Shown here: piece by piece, positions 9,817 to 21,406 of the stretch
How positions within the stretch are numbered: position 1 is the stretch's first letter
How the letters are laid out: every line of letters begins with the position of its first letter
Assembly (NCBI RefSeq): GCF_000208745.1
Contig: NC_030852.1
Location: 11,632,012-11,696,011, forward strand
Direction: 5' to 3'
DNA from: Theobroma cacao
Lineage: Eukaryota > Streptophyta > Magnoliopsida > Malvales > Malvaceae
DNA: 64,000 nucleotides
Position numbers and translations under genes: made by a program
The notes under the pieces: model-generated
The model's input: only the letters and a program-made list of their open reading frames with translations
The model's database searches: none
What the model was told of the DNA's origin: nothing

Positions 9817-11725
9817 TCAATCATCTTTTGAAGAAGGTGAAGGGGTAGACTCATCAGTGCAATAGAAAACATTAAAGGGTTTAAGAGATGGTTCTAGAGG
9901 TGATTTCTGTGGTGAGGGTTCAGGGGATGATTTTTCAGGAATTTTAAGGGGGTCTTGAGGAGAAGAGATGGTTGGTGGTCTAGCTTTTTCAGCTATTCTG
10001 GATGATTTTCGTCTCTTAAGAAATTTGGTCTTGGTTGCCATTGTCTTCATGCCTTTAGACTTGGCTTGTGGAGCAGTAGCAACTTTTCTTTTCCTTTCCT
10101 AGATTGTTCCTCTGTAGCTGAAGCTGGTTCAAGGGATTCTCTTAGAATTACTAACTTTTGTGCTTTCCCTTTAGCTGTTTCCTTTTCAACTTGTTCTTCT
10201 CTAACCATTTGGTGGAAGACATCTATTATTGAGACTTCCTCTGAATTGGGAGGAGAAGGTTGTTCTTGTTGAGGTTCATGATGGGATGGAGGAAATTCAC
10301 CAAGTGATCCAAGCACCTCGGTACCTTGTTCTGATTTAGCTTCCTTTTGTGGCTCAAGTGAGAGGGATTTCCTTGGTTGATCTACTTCAGGTTCATGACC
10401 CTCGACTTGGAAAGCAAGACCTATAGCATCCTGACCTGTTGGTGCAGGACTCGGAGTAGCAGAGGTGTCGGCAGCTGCAGGTTCAGAAGGTATTTTTCCT
10501 TTTTCCTTTAATACATTTTTGAGCTCTGTCAATTTCTCTTCAATTTTCTGCATCCTTACTCCTTCGTCAGTCAGCTTTCCATCAATCCTCATGAGCAGGT
10601 TGAAAAGTATTTCATTAGAGAACTGTGAGGGAGTTGTTTCTGGTTGAACAGGGAGAGAAGACTCTTTTCTAGAAGTGGCCTTGGGGGTTTTAACATATTT
10701 CTCTCATTCAAGCTTATACCCCATTTTAGGTAGACTCCCAAGATATATAGCCTGGTCCTTGCTTTTTACTAAACCTAGTTGATACCTTGAGCTCCATATT
10801 CCCTTTTTCTATACCAAAAAAGTGATAATGTTCCCATACGGTAGATTTATCTTATCAACTCTATAGGCTCCCCTCATTCTCTCTATCATGAACTGGCCTA
10901 AATTGAATGGAGCACCATTGAAAGCATGCTCCATCAGCCATAAGTCCTAAAGACTAACATAGCTAAAACTGCCACTCTTGCCATGAATGTTTGCAGCAAT
11001 AAAGTAATGCAAAATTCTAACTTGGGGGCTTGTAATGAGACTGGCATTACTTTTATATGAGTATTGTTCTTTCCTTCCTGTTATAATTTCCCATAGAGAT
11101 GATGGGTCATAGTTCTCAAGCATTTCAAAATCTCCCTCTTCATATTCAATTTTGAGTAGACTTCCTAAGTCTGCTGCTGTTACAACAAATTCTTTCCCAT
11201 TCGTAAAGACATTTAAACCTTCATTATTGAAGTCCTTTGAATCCTCTAGTTTCATCTTCATCTAAAGCTATGCTAGCATAAAATTCTTTAACTAGACTAG
11301 GACTGTAGGATCAGTTTTTGAAAGTACTAAATTTTTTCAGGTTCATCTCTTCAAAATAATCTAACAGAACAACTTGAAATTCAGGAGACTCTTTAAAACT
11401 ACTCCAATCAATAGATTTACCACAAGTAATTGGGGCATTTTCGATCTTTTTAAACCTATTTTCATGAAATTTATTTCTAAATTTTGAGGATGAAGTTTTA
11501 CCTTTCTTGAAGGATTTTTCTTTCTCTTTCTTTTTGTTGGCTTTATATTCCTTCTCTGTCTGTGATTTTCCAGTTTTTTCATTCTTAGCAGTGGACACTA
11601 TCTTTTTCTTCTTCTTCTTCTTCTTCTTCTGTTCTTTTGCTTACAGACTTTCTTCCAATGGGCCTTTACCCTTTTTCTTCTCCAAAACCTCTTTGGACTG
11701 TGATGATTTCGCCATTTGGTTTTAG
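9817..11725 (-). pseudogene. Third ORF region of SIRE-1 (env-like/ORF3 position)
   Basis: The minus-strand reading, in several frames broken by stops and shifts, begins at the ATG near 11714 and includes a Lys run encoded by a CTT repeat (about 11604-11628). It continues with a very basic segment (KANKKKEKEKSFKKGK) and a folded-looking block with FHENRFKKIENAPITCGKSI and WSSFKESPEF. A second block follows at 10947-11261, then an acidic, Pro/Glu-rich, probably coiled-coil tail at 10047-10592, and a basic end (KTKFLKRRKSSRIAEKA) at 9817-10050. The last two frames overlap by ATGA, which looks like a frameshift in one ORF. SIRE/Maximus elements carry an 'env-like' ORF here. I see no signal peptide or clear membrane segment, so an envelope role is not supported. 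A nuclear or chromatin-binding role is equally possible. Confidence 0.65.
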
Positions 11726-12119
11726 AAATTTCTAACTCGGGGTTTCGAGAGTTTGAGAGGGAATGGTTTTAGCTTTAGGTGGGTTAGTTTCAAAAGAGAG
11801 AAAATATAGAAAAGATAAGTTAATGGCAGTTTATTTTTCTCAAAAAACTGTCAGCCCCCCCTTAAATGTTGTATGTTTTTCTTCTGTTCAAAATTTGAAA
11901 AATTCTCTCTAAACTTAGTTTTTGCTAGGGTGATTTTTCTTCTCTATTTTATTACCTAGTAAATAGTTTCTTTTCATTATTTTATTCCTCCTTCTTTTGA
12001 CTAACTGAGTCTTATTATTTAAAGAGACAGAATGCTCTTAGTTGATTAAGTGCGCTCTTAGTCAACTAAGTGCCTACTGTCATTTGTCAAAATTTCAGAA
12101 TTTTTTCTTAAAGCTCCCG

Positions 12120-12508
12120 CACACTAACCATTCCTAAATTTCTCCTAATCTCACAAAATCTTTCCTCATTCAAAGGCTTTGTGAATATGTCAGCTAACTG
12201 TTGAAGAGTATTAACAAACTCAATCTTAATATCACCTTTCACTACATGATCTCTAACAAAGTGATGCCTAATCTCGATATGCTTAGTCCTAGAATGTTGA
12301 ACAGGATTTTTGAAATATTGATTGCACTTGTATTATCACAATATATTAGAATGTTATGCATTGATATTCCATAGTCTTTTAGTTGTTGTTTAATCCATAA
12401 GATTTGAGCACAGCAGCTACCTAGAGATACATATTCGGCTTCAACTACAGAGAGAGCAACTGAATTTTACTTTTTGCTTGACCATGACACAAGAATACTA
12501 CCTAGAAA
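12120..12508 (-). pseudogene. RNase H of SIRE-1 pol
   Basis: Continues from the reverse transcriptase after an in-frame stop. On the minus strand the codons give the usual copia RNase H order: an SWSSKKQ-like block, an AEY block, a CDNTSAI-like block near 12340 and an RHHF..D block near 12260. Several stops and a shift are present. It would remove RNA from the RNA-DNA hybrid during reverse transcription if intact. Confidence 0.7.
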
Positions 12509-13594
12509 CTAGCAAGTTTCACTAGTGCTTTTTCTATCCGTTTTGCTGCCAGCAAAATCTGCATTTGAATATCCAACTAGATTAAAGGATGATTCCCTAG
12601 GATACCATATGCCTAAAGTTTGTGTGTCTAAGAGGTATCTAAAAATTCTTTTAACAACAGTCAGGTGTGATTTCTTGGGTTGAGATTGAAAACAAGCACA
12701 TAGACATACACTGAATTGGATATCAGGCCTGCTGGCTGTTAAATAGAGTAGTGATTCGATCATACCTCTATAGAGCCTTTGATCAACATCCTTTTCTTTT
12801 TCATCTACATCAAGTCTGGTGGATGGACTCATTGGTGTGCAAATTGATTTCAGCTTCAGCATATCAAATCTTTTGAGCATGTCTTGAATGTATTTTTCTT
12901 GGCTGATGAAAATTCCTTCCTCACTTTGTTTGATTTGGAGCCCAAGAAAGAATTTCAGCTTTCCCATCATGTTCATCTCAAACTCACCATGCATTTCTTC
13001 AGCAAAATTCTTGCATAAAGCCTCATTAGTTACACCAAAAACAATATCATCCTCATAGATTTGAACAACAATTAAATAATTTAAGTATCTTTTAATAAAC
13101 AAAGTTGTATCAATACTCCCTCTAACATAAACTTTTTCAACTAGGAATTTTGAAAGCCTTTCATACCAAGCTCTAGGAGCTTGTTTCAATCTATACAAGG
13201 CTTTATGAAATTTGAAAACATGATCTGGTTTTTCAAAATCTTCAAATCCTAGTGGTTGTTCAACATATACTTCTTCTTGAATGGAACCATTTAAAAATGC
13301 ACTTTTTACATCCATTTGGAATAATTTAAAATTCATAAAGCATACAAAAGCAAGCAACAACCTTATGGCTTCTATTCTAGCAACTGGTGCAAAGGTTTCA
13401 TCATAGTCAATTCCTTCCTCTTCATTATATCTTTGAGCCACTAACCTAGCTTTGTTCCTAATAACATTTTCTTGCTCATCTACCTTATTTCTAAACACCC
13501 ATTTTGTCCCAACAATAGGGTGATTTAAAGGCCTAAAGACTAATGACCACACATGGTTTCTTTTGAATTGATCAAGTTCTTCTTGCATGGCCAT
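12509..13594 (-). pseudogene. Reverse transcriptase of SIRE-1 (copia RVT_2), open over 361 codons
   Basis: This is the longest open frame in the transposon region. It starts with the copia RT N-terminus (MQEELDQFKRNHVW..VGTKWVFRNK). Conserved blocks follow: RLVAQRYNEEEGIDYDETFA, a DVKSAFLNG block, an ALYRLKQAPRAWYERL block and FLGLQIKQSEEGIFISQEKY. The catalytic site reads IYEDDIVFG where copia elements normally have YVDD, a single-base change (GTG to GAG) beside the catalytic aspartates. The frame ends at a stop just after DRKSTSETC, the junction to RNase H. Upstream, coding continues into integrase with stops. The enzyme would convert element RNA into cDNA in cytoplasmic particles; this copy is inactive as a whole. 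Confidence 0.92.
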
Positions 13595-13599
13595 TATCC

Positions 13600-14450
13600 A
13601 ACTTTCTTCTTTTTCTGCCTCCTCAAAGCTTTTAGGTTCAATTTGTGAAATGAAAGTTGTGAACTCACATGTTTCTCTAGTTCCTCTCCTAGTCTTGACT
13701 CCTTGAGATATATCACTTATGATTTGCTCTTGTGGATGGTCTTTTACATATCTCTAGCTTCTTGGTAGGTCATTATGATGATTTTCAGTTCTTTGCAATG
13801 TTTTTAAAGGTGGAGGTTTTGTTTCTCTTCCTTGGGTATTTTCTTCACTATTTTTCTTATCATCTAAACTCATCTCTTCCATTTATCTTTCAAGGACATC
13901 CATGCCATTTTCATCATCAGAAATTTCCTTATGCAAGGTATTAGATTCATCAAAAACTACATGGATGGATTCTTCAACTGTTAAAGATCTTTTGTTGAGG
14001 ACTCTATAGACTTTTGAGTTTAATGCATATCCTAGAAATATAGCTTCATCACTATTTGCATCAAACTTTCCTATAGGCTATTTTCCATTAATCAACACAA
14101 AGCATTTGAAGCCAAAGCTCCTAAGGTGAGAGATATTTGGTTTTCTACCTTTGTACAGCTCATATGGAGTATTTGATATCATGGCTCTTATAGACACTCT
14201 ATTAAGAATATAAGTTGTTGTGTTAACCGCTTCTGCCTAAAAATATTTTGGTAAATTATTTTCACACAGCATAGTTCTAGCCATTTCTTTCAAGGTTCGA
14301 TTTTTCCTTTCTACAACTCCATTTTGCTAGGGTGTTCTAGGTGCAGAAAAATTATGATTCAACCCCTTTTCATTACAAAAATTCTCAAATTCATCTCCTT
14401 CAAACTCACCTCCATGATCACTCCTAATAGTAACTATAGCTAGTTTTTTT
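13600..14450 (-). pseudogene. C-terminal half of SIRE-1 integrase and linker
   Basis: On the minus strand the reading includes an IRSDHGGEFE block (catalytic Asp), NFCNEKGLNHNFSAPRTPQQ, then NGVVERKNRTLKEMARTML (catalytic Glu) and the copia block TPYELYKGRKPNISHL. A low-complexity acidic linker follows, leading to the reverse transcriptase start at 13594. Stops interrupt it. The zinc-binding N-terminus and first catalytic Asp are missing, because the element is cut at 14450-14452 by a poly-T run and the truncated chromovirus LTR. Confidence 0.82.
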
Positions 14451-14452
14451 TT

Positions 14453-16270
14453 CCATGATACCTACCAAGAGTGAATGCAAGTGGACACCTTAGTCTCAGT
14501 CCCAACTATCTACAAATCTAAAAACATGCAATTTAAAAGAGTGAGTATAAACTCAGTGAGTGAACATAAGAAGGGAACAAGCAATGACAATGAATGTTTT
14601 AGAAAACATGATGCACTTACGATAAACCATGCAATTTAGTCTAAATTTTTTGTTAAAACCCCTCATTTCAAACTTTGAATGTCTAATCCCTTGATGTTAG
14701 AAAACCCATGATGAACCATAAAGTTGAATAGAATGAAAATTTCAGCAATGACCAAGCAAGACAAACAAACAGAGGGTTTTCTAGCTGCAGGGAAAAGGCA
14801 TTCTTAGTTTGGGAGCAATTAACAATGCCAACATACAACACAATCACAATTATTTTCATAAACTTTCTATAACATATATATATACATACATCATCATGCA
14901 TACCATCCCGCCACACTCAGCTCATGTGCACTCCCTACACGCACAATGCAATATCATCATCATCAGCTCATGTGCTCTCCCACACCGCACATAGTTGGGT
15001 CATCATCAGCTCATGTGCACTCCTACACCACACATAGCTGGGTCCTCATTATCACACAAAAGGAGCATCCAAAGCATAATATACATATCAATATAGTGTG
15101 AGAACGCATGAACTATTCATATTGCACATTTCACAAGATAAAAACATTTCATCAAGGGTTTGTTCCCCAAGTATATTTTTAAAGCAAAAACAAATGAAAC
15201 TTTCAAATGATTTATTTAAACATGTAGGCACTTCCCAAAACATTTTAAAATGCAAGTTCACTCACCGGTATTTGTTAAATCTTTCCCCAACTCCAACTTC
15301 CTCTAATGGTCCAAATGGGGCGGTGGGGCTTCGTTGGAACCTATCATCATATTAGCATCACAATTAACTCAATTCACATAACTATAAATTCTAAAAATTA
15401 TCTCTTAACTAGCTTTCAATCGCCATTAAGTTGCTATCTATTTTCACTATCCTAATCACTCTAAAATGAATAAACAACCTCAACTACAAAACACTCATAA
15501 GTCTAATCACTAGCCATTCTCAACACTTAAAAATCAACTCTACTTCACTACTCACGTTGGTAGCTTTATAATTGAATCCCTTTCTAAGAGTTTTAAAGTT
15601 ATTGTAGAAGCTCTCTCTTTCTTTCTCTAAAACACCTAGCAAGTGAGAGAAAGTATAGAAGTAAGACTTTTGAGGGTTTTTTTAAGGTGAAAAAGTAAAA
15701 TAGTATGAAAACCCTAAGACAAGGTGTGTAAAAGCATGAAATTTGAGGTTAACTTGAGAGGGTGATGGAAGCTTTGAGAGAAACTTTCATGGAGGATGAA
15801 AGAAACGTGAGTTGGGATGAGAAGAAGAAGAAGCTACTGGAGAAATGAAGAAGCTACTAGAAAAATGATATTTATAGCTAAAGCTTATCCAAACTCTACT
15901 TAAATTACGAAAATACCCTTAACAAGTTGGCTTGTTCTCCTCCAATCCTTTGTGCAATCCTTTTACTCTTTTGACACTGGGACAAAGTCCGTAATAGTCT
16001 AGAATTACTTGAGTTCACGAAAACTTAAAATTTCGACTCGAGATGAAAAAATGACCATTTTGCCCCTACCTTGGAAATCATCATTATTTTTATTTCCTTC
16101 GTCATTTTATCCTTATTTTCATCATTCATTTATGCCTTAGGCCTACTTAGGCCTTAATATTGTTTGAAAGCATACTTCTAGGGGTTCACTAAAGAAATGA
16201 TAAAATTACCCTTAGTTCGTGATATCGCGTCTACTTCTAGCTATGAGTCTATAAAGATCAAGGTCTCACA
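14453..16270 (-). repeat. 3' LTR of the chromovirus, truncated
   Basis: Aligns with 21798-23531 of the 5' LTR. It lacks the segment equivalent to 22156-22458, and keeps about 410 bp (15257-15666) that the 5' LTR has lost. It ends (plus strand) in 'aaggtctcaca' beside the polypurine tract. No TG end is present at the left because of the junction deletion. Confidence 0.9.
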
Positions 16271-16287
16271 TTCTCCCCCACAAAAAG
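16271..16287 (-). other. Polypurine tract of the chromovirus
   Basis: Minus strand CTTTTTGTGGGGGAGAA directly before the LTR start TGTGAGACC, a standard gypsy polypurine tract. Confidence 0.9.
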
Positions 16288-16332
16288 AAATTCGGTCCTC
16301 GAATTTAAATCGAACTATAAGGTAGCATACCT

Positions 16333-16700
16333 TTATGTATTAAAGAGGTGCGAATACTTTGTTCGCTTCTCCTCCTCAACTTCCCACGTTACCTCCTCGC
16401 TAGTGTGGTTTCGCCATAACACTTTCACTAATGCTACTTCCTTTGAACGGAGCTTTTTGACTTGCTTATCAAGGATAGCCACTAGTTGCTCCTCATAGGT
16501 TAAATCATCTTGCAACTGGATGGTTTCATACCGTATTACATGAGATGGATCTAGTTTATACTTCCTAAGCATTGACACATGGAATAAGGGGTGAATATTT
16601 GAGAAGTCTAGTGGTAGTGCCAAACGATAAGCCACTGCTCCAACCCTTTCTAAGATCTCAAAGGGTCTTGTATACTAAGGACTTAATTTTCCTTTCTTGT
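16333..16700 (-). pseudogene. Chromodomain-bearing C-terminus of chromovirus integrase
   Basis: The 100-residue open stretch holds NIHPLFHVSMLRKYK, the conserved GPF/Y-module end, then an AILDKQVKKLRSKEVALVKV block and a LWRNHTSEEVTWEVEEE block. The last two are the chromodomain-like region of Tekay/Del elements, which in this clade is thought to bind histone marks or chromatin and direct integration. The rest of the GPY region lies just upstream (16640-16800) in a different frame. A 16 bp-scale frameshift or stop separates it from the catalytic core. Confidence 0.85.
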
Positions 16701-16797
16701 TGAACCTCATTACCCCTTTTATTGGTGAGACTTTCAAAAACACGCGATCTCCCACTTGAAACTCCAAGTCTCTCTGTCTGTTATCAGTATATGATTT

Positions 16798-17889
16798 CTA
16801 TCTATTTTCTACTGATAACATCCTCTGTCGAATCATGCGTATTTTCTCGGTGGCATCGTGTACCAATTCTGGCCCCAAGAGTTTCCTTTCTCCCACCTCT
16901 AGCCATCCAATGGGTGACTTGCATCTCCGTCCATATAATGCTTCAAATGGTGCCATCTGGATGCTAGCTTGAAAACTATTATTGTGAACAAACTCTACTA
17001 AGGGTAGATACCGATCCCATTTGACCCCAAGGTCTATTACACATGCCCTCAGCATATCTTCTAATGTTTGTATTATTCGTTCAAATTGCCCATCATTCTA
17101 AGGGTGGAAAGTCGTACTGAAATCCAACTTAGTGCCCAATGCTTCCTGCAACTTTCCCCAGAACCTATTGGTGAATTGTGCTCCTCTATCAAATACTATA
17201 GAAATAGGGATACCATGCAGTCGTACTATTTCATCCACATAAACTCGAGCGTACTGGGCAGCCCTGTAAGTAGTCTTAATCGAAAAAAAATGGGCTGACT
17301 TTGTTAACCGGTCTACTATGATCCAAATCAAGTCGTAGCCCCTACTAGTTCGAGGCAAGCCCATTACAAAGTCCATTGCAACATGCTCCCACTTCCATTC
17401 GAGCATTGGTAATGGCTATAGTAGCCCTGCAAGCCTTTGATGCTCGACCTTAACCTACTAACAAACTAGGCACTTGGAGACAAATTCAGCTACATCTTTC
17501 TTAAGTCCTTCCCACCAATATACCTCTTTCAAATCTTGATACATCTTTGTAGCCCCTAGATGTACCACATAGGCTGCTCTATGCGCCTCCTTCAATATTT
17601 CTCTCCTCAATCCATCACTATCAGGCACATAAAGTCTAGTTCCATATCTCAATACTCCATATGTGCCTTTAGTAAACATCTTTCCTTTTCTTCTTTTAGG
17701 GTCCTCTAAGGCCTTAGTTACGAACTCATCTTTGCCTTGGGCTTCTCTGATCCGATCTATTAAAATAGGCCTCACTCTAAGATGTACTAACAATGTATTT
17801 GCCTCCAAAACTTCCAAATGCACACCCATGTCTCCCAAGCTATGCATCTCCCTAATCAAGGATCTCCTATCTGTAGAGATATATGCCAA
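16798..17889 (-). pseudogene. Integrase of the chromovirus (zinc-binding and catalytic core)
   Basis: Three open stretches cover the enzyme that inserts element cDNA into the genome. 17458-17889 has the zinc-binding end (AHRAAYVVHLGATKMYQDL, then a WWEGLKKDVAEFVSKCLVC block). 17098-17406 has the core with WEHVAMDFVMGLPRTSRGYD (first Asp) and DRGAQFTNRFWG (second Asp; the usual context is SDRG, here FDRG). 16798-17055 has the block WDRYLPLVEFVHNNSFQASI and the conserved APFEALYGRRCKSPIGW. The catalytic Glu block at about 17060-17100 falls across a stop. Confidence 0.9.
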
Positions 17890-17904
17890 GCTCCCTATCG
17901 ATTT

Positions 17905-18201
17905 TCAGCTCAAGGCATCAGCCACCACATTTGCCTTACCGAGATGGTAAAGTATAGTATAATCATAATCCTTTAGCAACTCCATCCACCTACGTTGCCG
18001 CAAGTTAAGATCCCTTTGCTGAAATATATACTTTAGGCTTTTGTGGTCCGTATATATCTCGCAAGTCTCACCATACAAGTAATGTCTCCAAATCTTTAAG
18101 GCAAACACGATTGCTACCATCTCCAAATCGTGTACAGGGTAATTTTGCTCATGCCTTTTAAGTTGCCTTGTTGCATATGCAATCACCTTCCCATGCTGCA
18201 T
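17905..18201 (-). pseudogene. RNase H of the chromovirus
   Basis: A 98-residue open stretch with the gypsy RNase H order: [59 protein letters not shown] and a [14 protein letters not shown] end, which carries the final catalytic Asp. The upstream part joining it to the reverse transcriptase (18201-18447) is damaged by stops. The Glu and Asp catalytic residues in LEMVA and YTDHKS are in place. Confidence 0.9.
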
Positions 18202-18446
18202 TAATACACACCCTAACCAACCCGCAATGCATCACAAAATACCGTATAACCCCTTGTGCCTTACGGTAGGCTTAATATTGGAGTTATGGTGAGACATGCC
18301 TAAATCTTCTCAAAGCTATCCTCACAAGCATCTAACCACTCAAATTTTGTATCTTTACGTGTCAACTTAGTTAGAGGGGCGACTACTTTGGAGAAGTCCT
18401 TCACAAAACGACGATAATAGCCAGTAAAACCCAAAAAACTTATAAT

Positions 18447-19170
18447 CTACGTAACTGATGTTGGCCTTGGCCACTTTTCCCTTGCCTCAACTTTCTTTGG
18501 CTCGACTTGTACCCTATCCTTGGATACCACATGTCCCAAGAATGCAACATTTTCAAGCCAGAACTTACACTTGGAGAACTTGGCATACAATCGATGTTCT
18601 CTCAAAGTTTGAAGCACTATCTTAAGATGCTGCTCGTGCTTCTCTCGGCTCTTCGAGTAAATCAAGATGTCATCAATAAACACCACCACGAACTTGTCCA
18701 AATAGGGCTTGAACACTCGGTTCATCAAATCCATAAAGGTCATAGGGGCATTCGTAAGTCCGAATGACATCACCAAGAACTCATAGTGCCCATATCTTGT
18801 TCGAAATGCGGTCTTGGTATATCTTCATTTTGGATCCTCAACTGATGGTACCCAGATTCGCAGATCTATCTTAGAAAAACATTGTGCTCCTTGTAGTTGA
18901 TCAAATAAATCATCTATTCTTAGAAAAGAGTACTTATTCTTCATCGTCACTTCATTAAGCTGTCGGTAGTCAATGCACAATCTAAATGACCCATCTTTCT
19001 TCTTTACAAATAGCACCGGTGCTCCCAATGGTGAGACGCTAGGACAAATGAAGCCTTTATCCAACAAATCTTCTAACTGATCCTTAAACTCTTCAAGCTC
19101 CACAGGTGCCATTCTATATGGGGTAATGGATATAGGTCTAGTGTCGAGAATCAAATCTATGCAAAATTCA
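18447..19170 (-). pseudogene. Reverse transcriptase of the chromovirus
   Basis: The first part (C-terminal portion of the stretch 18825-19289) has [20 protein letters not shown] and [20 protein letters not shown], then breaks in the FSKIDL block. The second part (18447-18776) continues with [20 protein letters not shown] and the active site [13 protein letters not shown], where the F-I-D-D box is intact. It ends with [16 protein letters not shown] and the thumb region. About 50 bp around 18780-18830 carry stops and a shift. The gypsy type is clear from the order of domains, with integrase after RNase H. Confidence 0.92.
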
Positions 19171-19775
19171 ATCTCTCGCTCAGGAGGCAAACTTGGTAGT
19201 TCCTCGGGAAATACATCCATGAACTCATTCACTACCGACACTTGGCTTATGTCTCCAACCTTCGCTTGGGTATCCTTCACAACAGCCAAGTAACCTTGAC
19301 AACCCTATCTTAATAGCCTTCTAGTAGACATAATAGATATCAAATTGGTTGGAGCATTGTTCCTATCCCCTTGAATACTAAATGATGGTTCACTAGGAAA
19401 ATCAAATCTAACCAATTTATGATAACAGTCCATGCTAGTATGGCAAGGCGATAACCAATCCATTCCCAAGATCATATCAAAATCTAAGGTGTCTAATACA
19501 ACTAGATTTACCAAGGTTTCTTTGTCCTTAACCCGAACTACACAAGACTTATATTCACATTCTGCCATAAATACCTCATTTAAAGGGGTAGATACCACTA
19601 ATTGTTCTTCTCTTATAACACGATCTTTATCCAAACAAGATGGAAAACATGAAGAAATAAAAGAGTAGATAGCACCAAGATCAAACAATATTTGAGCATT
19701 CATATTATAAAGTGAGAGAATACATGATACCACTGCGTTGGATGTTTGGGCTTCCTGCGGTGTTAATGCAAACAC
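19171..19775 (-). pseudogene. Aspartic protease region of the chromovirus
   Basis: A 156-codon open stretch (19305-19775) covers the protease fold: AVVSCILSLYNMNAQILFDL, then GAIYSFISS, and later LVVLDTLDFDMILGMDWLSP. The active-site motif reads D-L-G-A instead of D-S/T-G-A, a change that would be expected to inactivate the enzyme. The stretch after it (19171-19289) has the linker to reverse transcriptase with [20 protein letters not shown], which is highly conserved in plant chromoviruses. Confidence 0.9.
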
Positions 19776-19802
19776 CTTTGCGTGACCCCTACAGGCAGAA
19801 CT

Positions 19803-21193
19803 CTAACGTCCAGACCTAAAAGGCCTACCCTGAGAGGAAGTAACAACACCTCTACCTCTTGATCCGCTAGCCTCCCGATCAGATGAGGCCGCTATTGAAG
19901 GAGCAGATGAGGCTGGTTGGGTGGAACCGTGAGCAGAACCTTGGGATTGATAAGCCATCGGGCAATTCCTCTTAATATGTCCAAGTTGACCGCACAAGAA
20001 ACAAACTCTCGTAGCATAGAGGCATCTTCCTCTATGTCGTCCCCCATAAGTATCGCAATGATGGATAACTTGACTACCTTGCCTCTAATCTTGTTGCCTC
20101 CCAACATTGAAGGTTCTCTGTCCCACCCCAATACTAGCACTAAGCGAGTCACTCCCCTGTTAGGGTAATCGTGACTCCCTCTGTGGGCCCTAACGGCCAG
20201 AAGATGAAATACTACCACTAAAGTCTCTACGACCTTGATAGCCCTCTGTCTTGGCTCTTTTTGCTCTATCACTCGTAGCCCTACTCTCACTAGTTCTCAT
20301 CTCAATCCGCTGAGCGTAATCCACTATTGCGGAGCAGGTATTGAAATCTCGAGATGCCAAATCCCTAAACAATGGCTCCACTAGCCCATCCACAAACCTC
20401 TAAATCTTCATCTCCTCAGTAGAAACTAGATAGGGCGCATACTGAGCCAGCTGCGTGAGTTTGACGTCGTATTTCGATACCGTCATACTTAGGGTCTGTG
20501 CTAATGCTTAAACTACCTAGCCCGTGCATTACGTACACTGAGTGGTACGAATCGATCTAAGAAGGCTGTACTGAACTCCTTCCAAGTTAACGCTGTTGCA
20601 TCCGCCGACCTACCTCTACGCAAGGAGCCATACCACTCTTGCGCCATGTCCTCTAATTTAAAGGCGGTTATCTCAACTGATCTAGTACTAGAGCATCCTA
20701 GGGCCTCATAAATTTTCTCCATCTAATCTAAGAAAATCTAGGGTTTCTCTGATGCATCAGACCCTAAAAATGATGGAGGCTTAAGCTTTAGGAAATCGGG
20801 AAGGGAAATCTCTAAATGACCCCTCTCAACCTCAAGATGTTGGTGATCGGCCTGCCCTTGGGAACTAGGGGATTCTTGTACTGTAGGTCTCCCCTCCATT
20901 ATCCTTTGTATATCGTCCATACGGATTGCCATCATCTCTACAACCTGATTTACCCCTTGTAGGCCTGTCGTCAAGTCCTCGATGGTGATGCCCCCAGTTG
21001 GTTGTCTATCCGCATCGCTCGAAGACTGTCCCCCATCTCGTTTACTCACAGGTGTATCTGCCCTCATAGGCCTAATGGCCCCGCCACGTCTACCTCGCCT
21101 CCTAAGGGTCGGTGCTCGTGGCCTATCTGTTATCTCATTAGGAGCATCTTGCTCCCCCATCCATCTTGAGGCGGCTTGTGTATTAGGCGACAT
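19803..21193 (-). pseudogene. gag of the chromovirus
   Basis: It begins at the ATG at 21193 (MSPNTQAASRWMGEQDAPNE), with an Arg-rich segment (TLRRRGRRGGAIRP) and a LEISLPDFLKLKPPSFLGSD block. The retrotrans_gag core follows ([20 protein letters not shown], then [20 protein letters not shown]) and a DYAQRIEMR block. The zinc knuckle [15 protein letters not shown] (CX2CX4HX4C) at about 19958-20000 is intact. The frame is broken at about 20738, 20513 and 20190. The product would form the particle shell and bind element RNA. The MCGQ start at 19997 is only an alternative-codon artefact within this gag. Confidence 0.88.
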
Positions 21194-21406
21194 TCTTACC
21201 TAGACAAGAGCAAACACCTGTTATTAAACAAATTTTGCAATTATAACGTATCTAAGGAAAAATGTGGTTTCTAAGATAGGGAATCTATATGGTCCCTTGG
21301 TTGTAGAATGTGTCGCGGTTCACACTTCACAACTAAAGTTTCCACATAAAGACCCCGACACTCCGCTGGACCAACAAAAGGAAGTCCTAAGACCTAAACA
21401 ACCTAG

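Larger units (their letters stand above)
7961..14452 (-). mobile_element. SIRE-type copia element (SIRE-1), 5' part deleted
   Basis: Order on the minus strand: integrase fragment, reverse transcriptase, RNase H, a downstream extra ORF region, polypurine tract, 3' LTR. A third ORF after pol is the hallmark of the SIRE/Maximus lineage. The 5' LTR, gag, protease and first half of integrase are gone: at 14452 the integrase runs straight into a truncated chromovirus LTR. Left flank of the LTR is 'agata'; its partner duplication was lost with the deletion. Confidence 0.87.

Noticed and set aside
10066..10647. Plus-strand ORFs of 60-68 codons
   Set aside because: Shadows of the SIRE third ORF on the minus strand.
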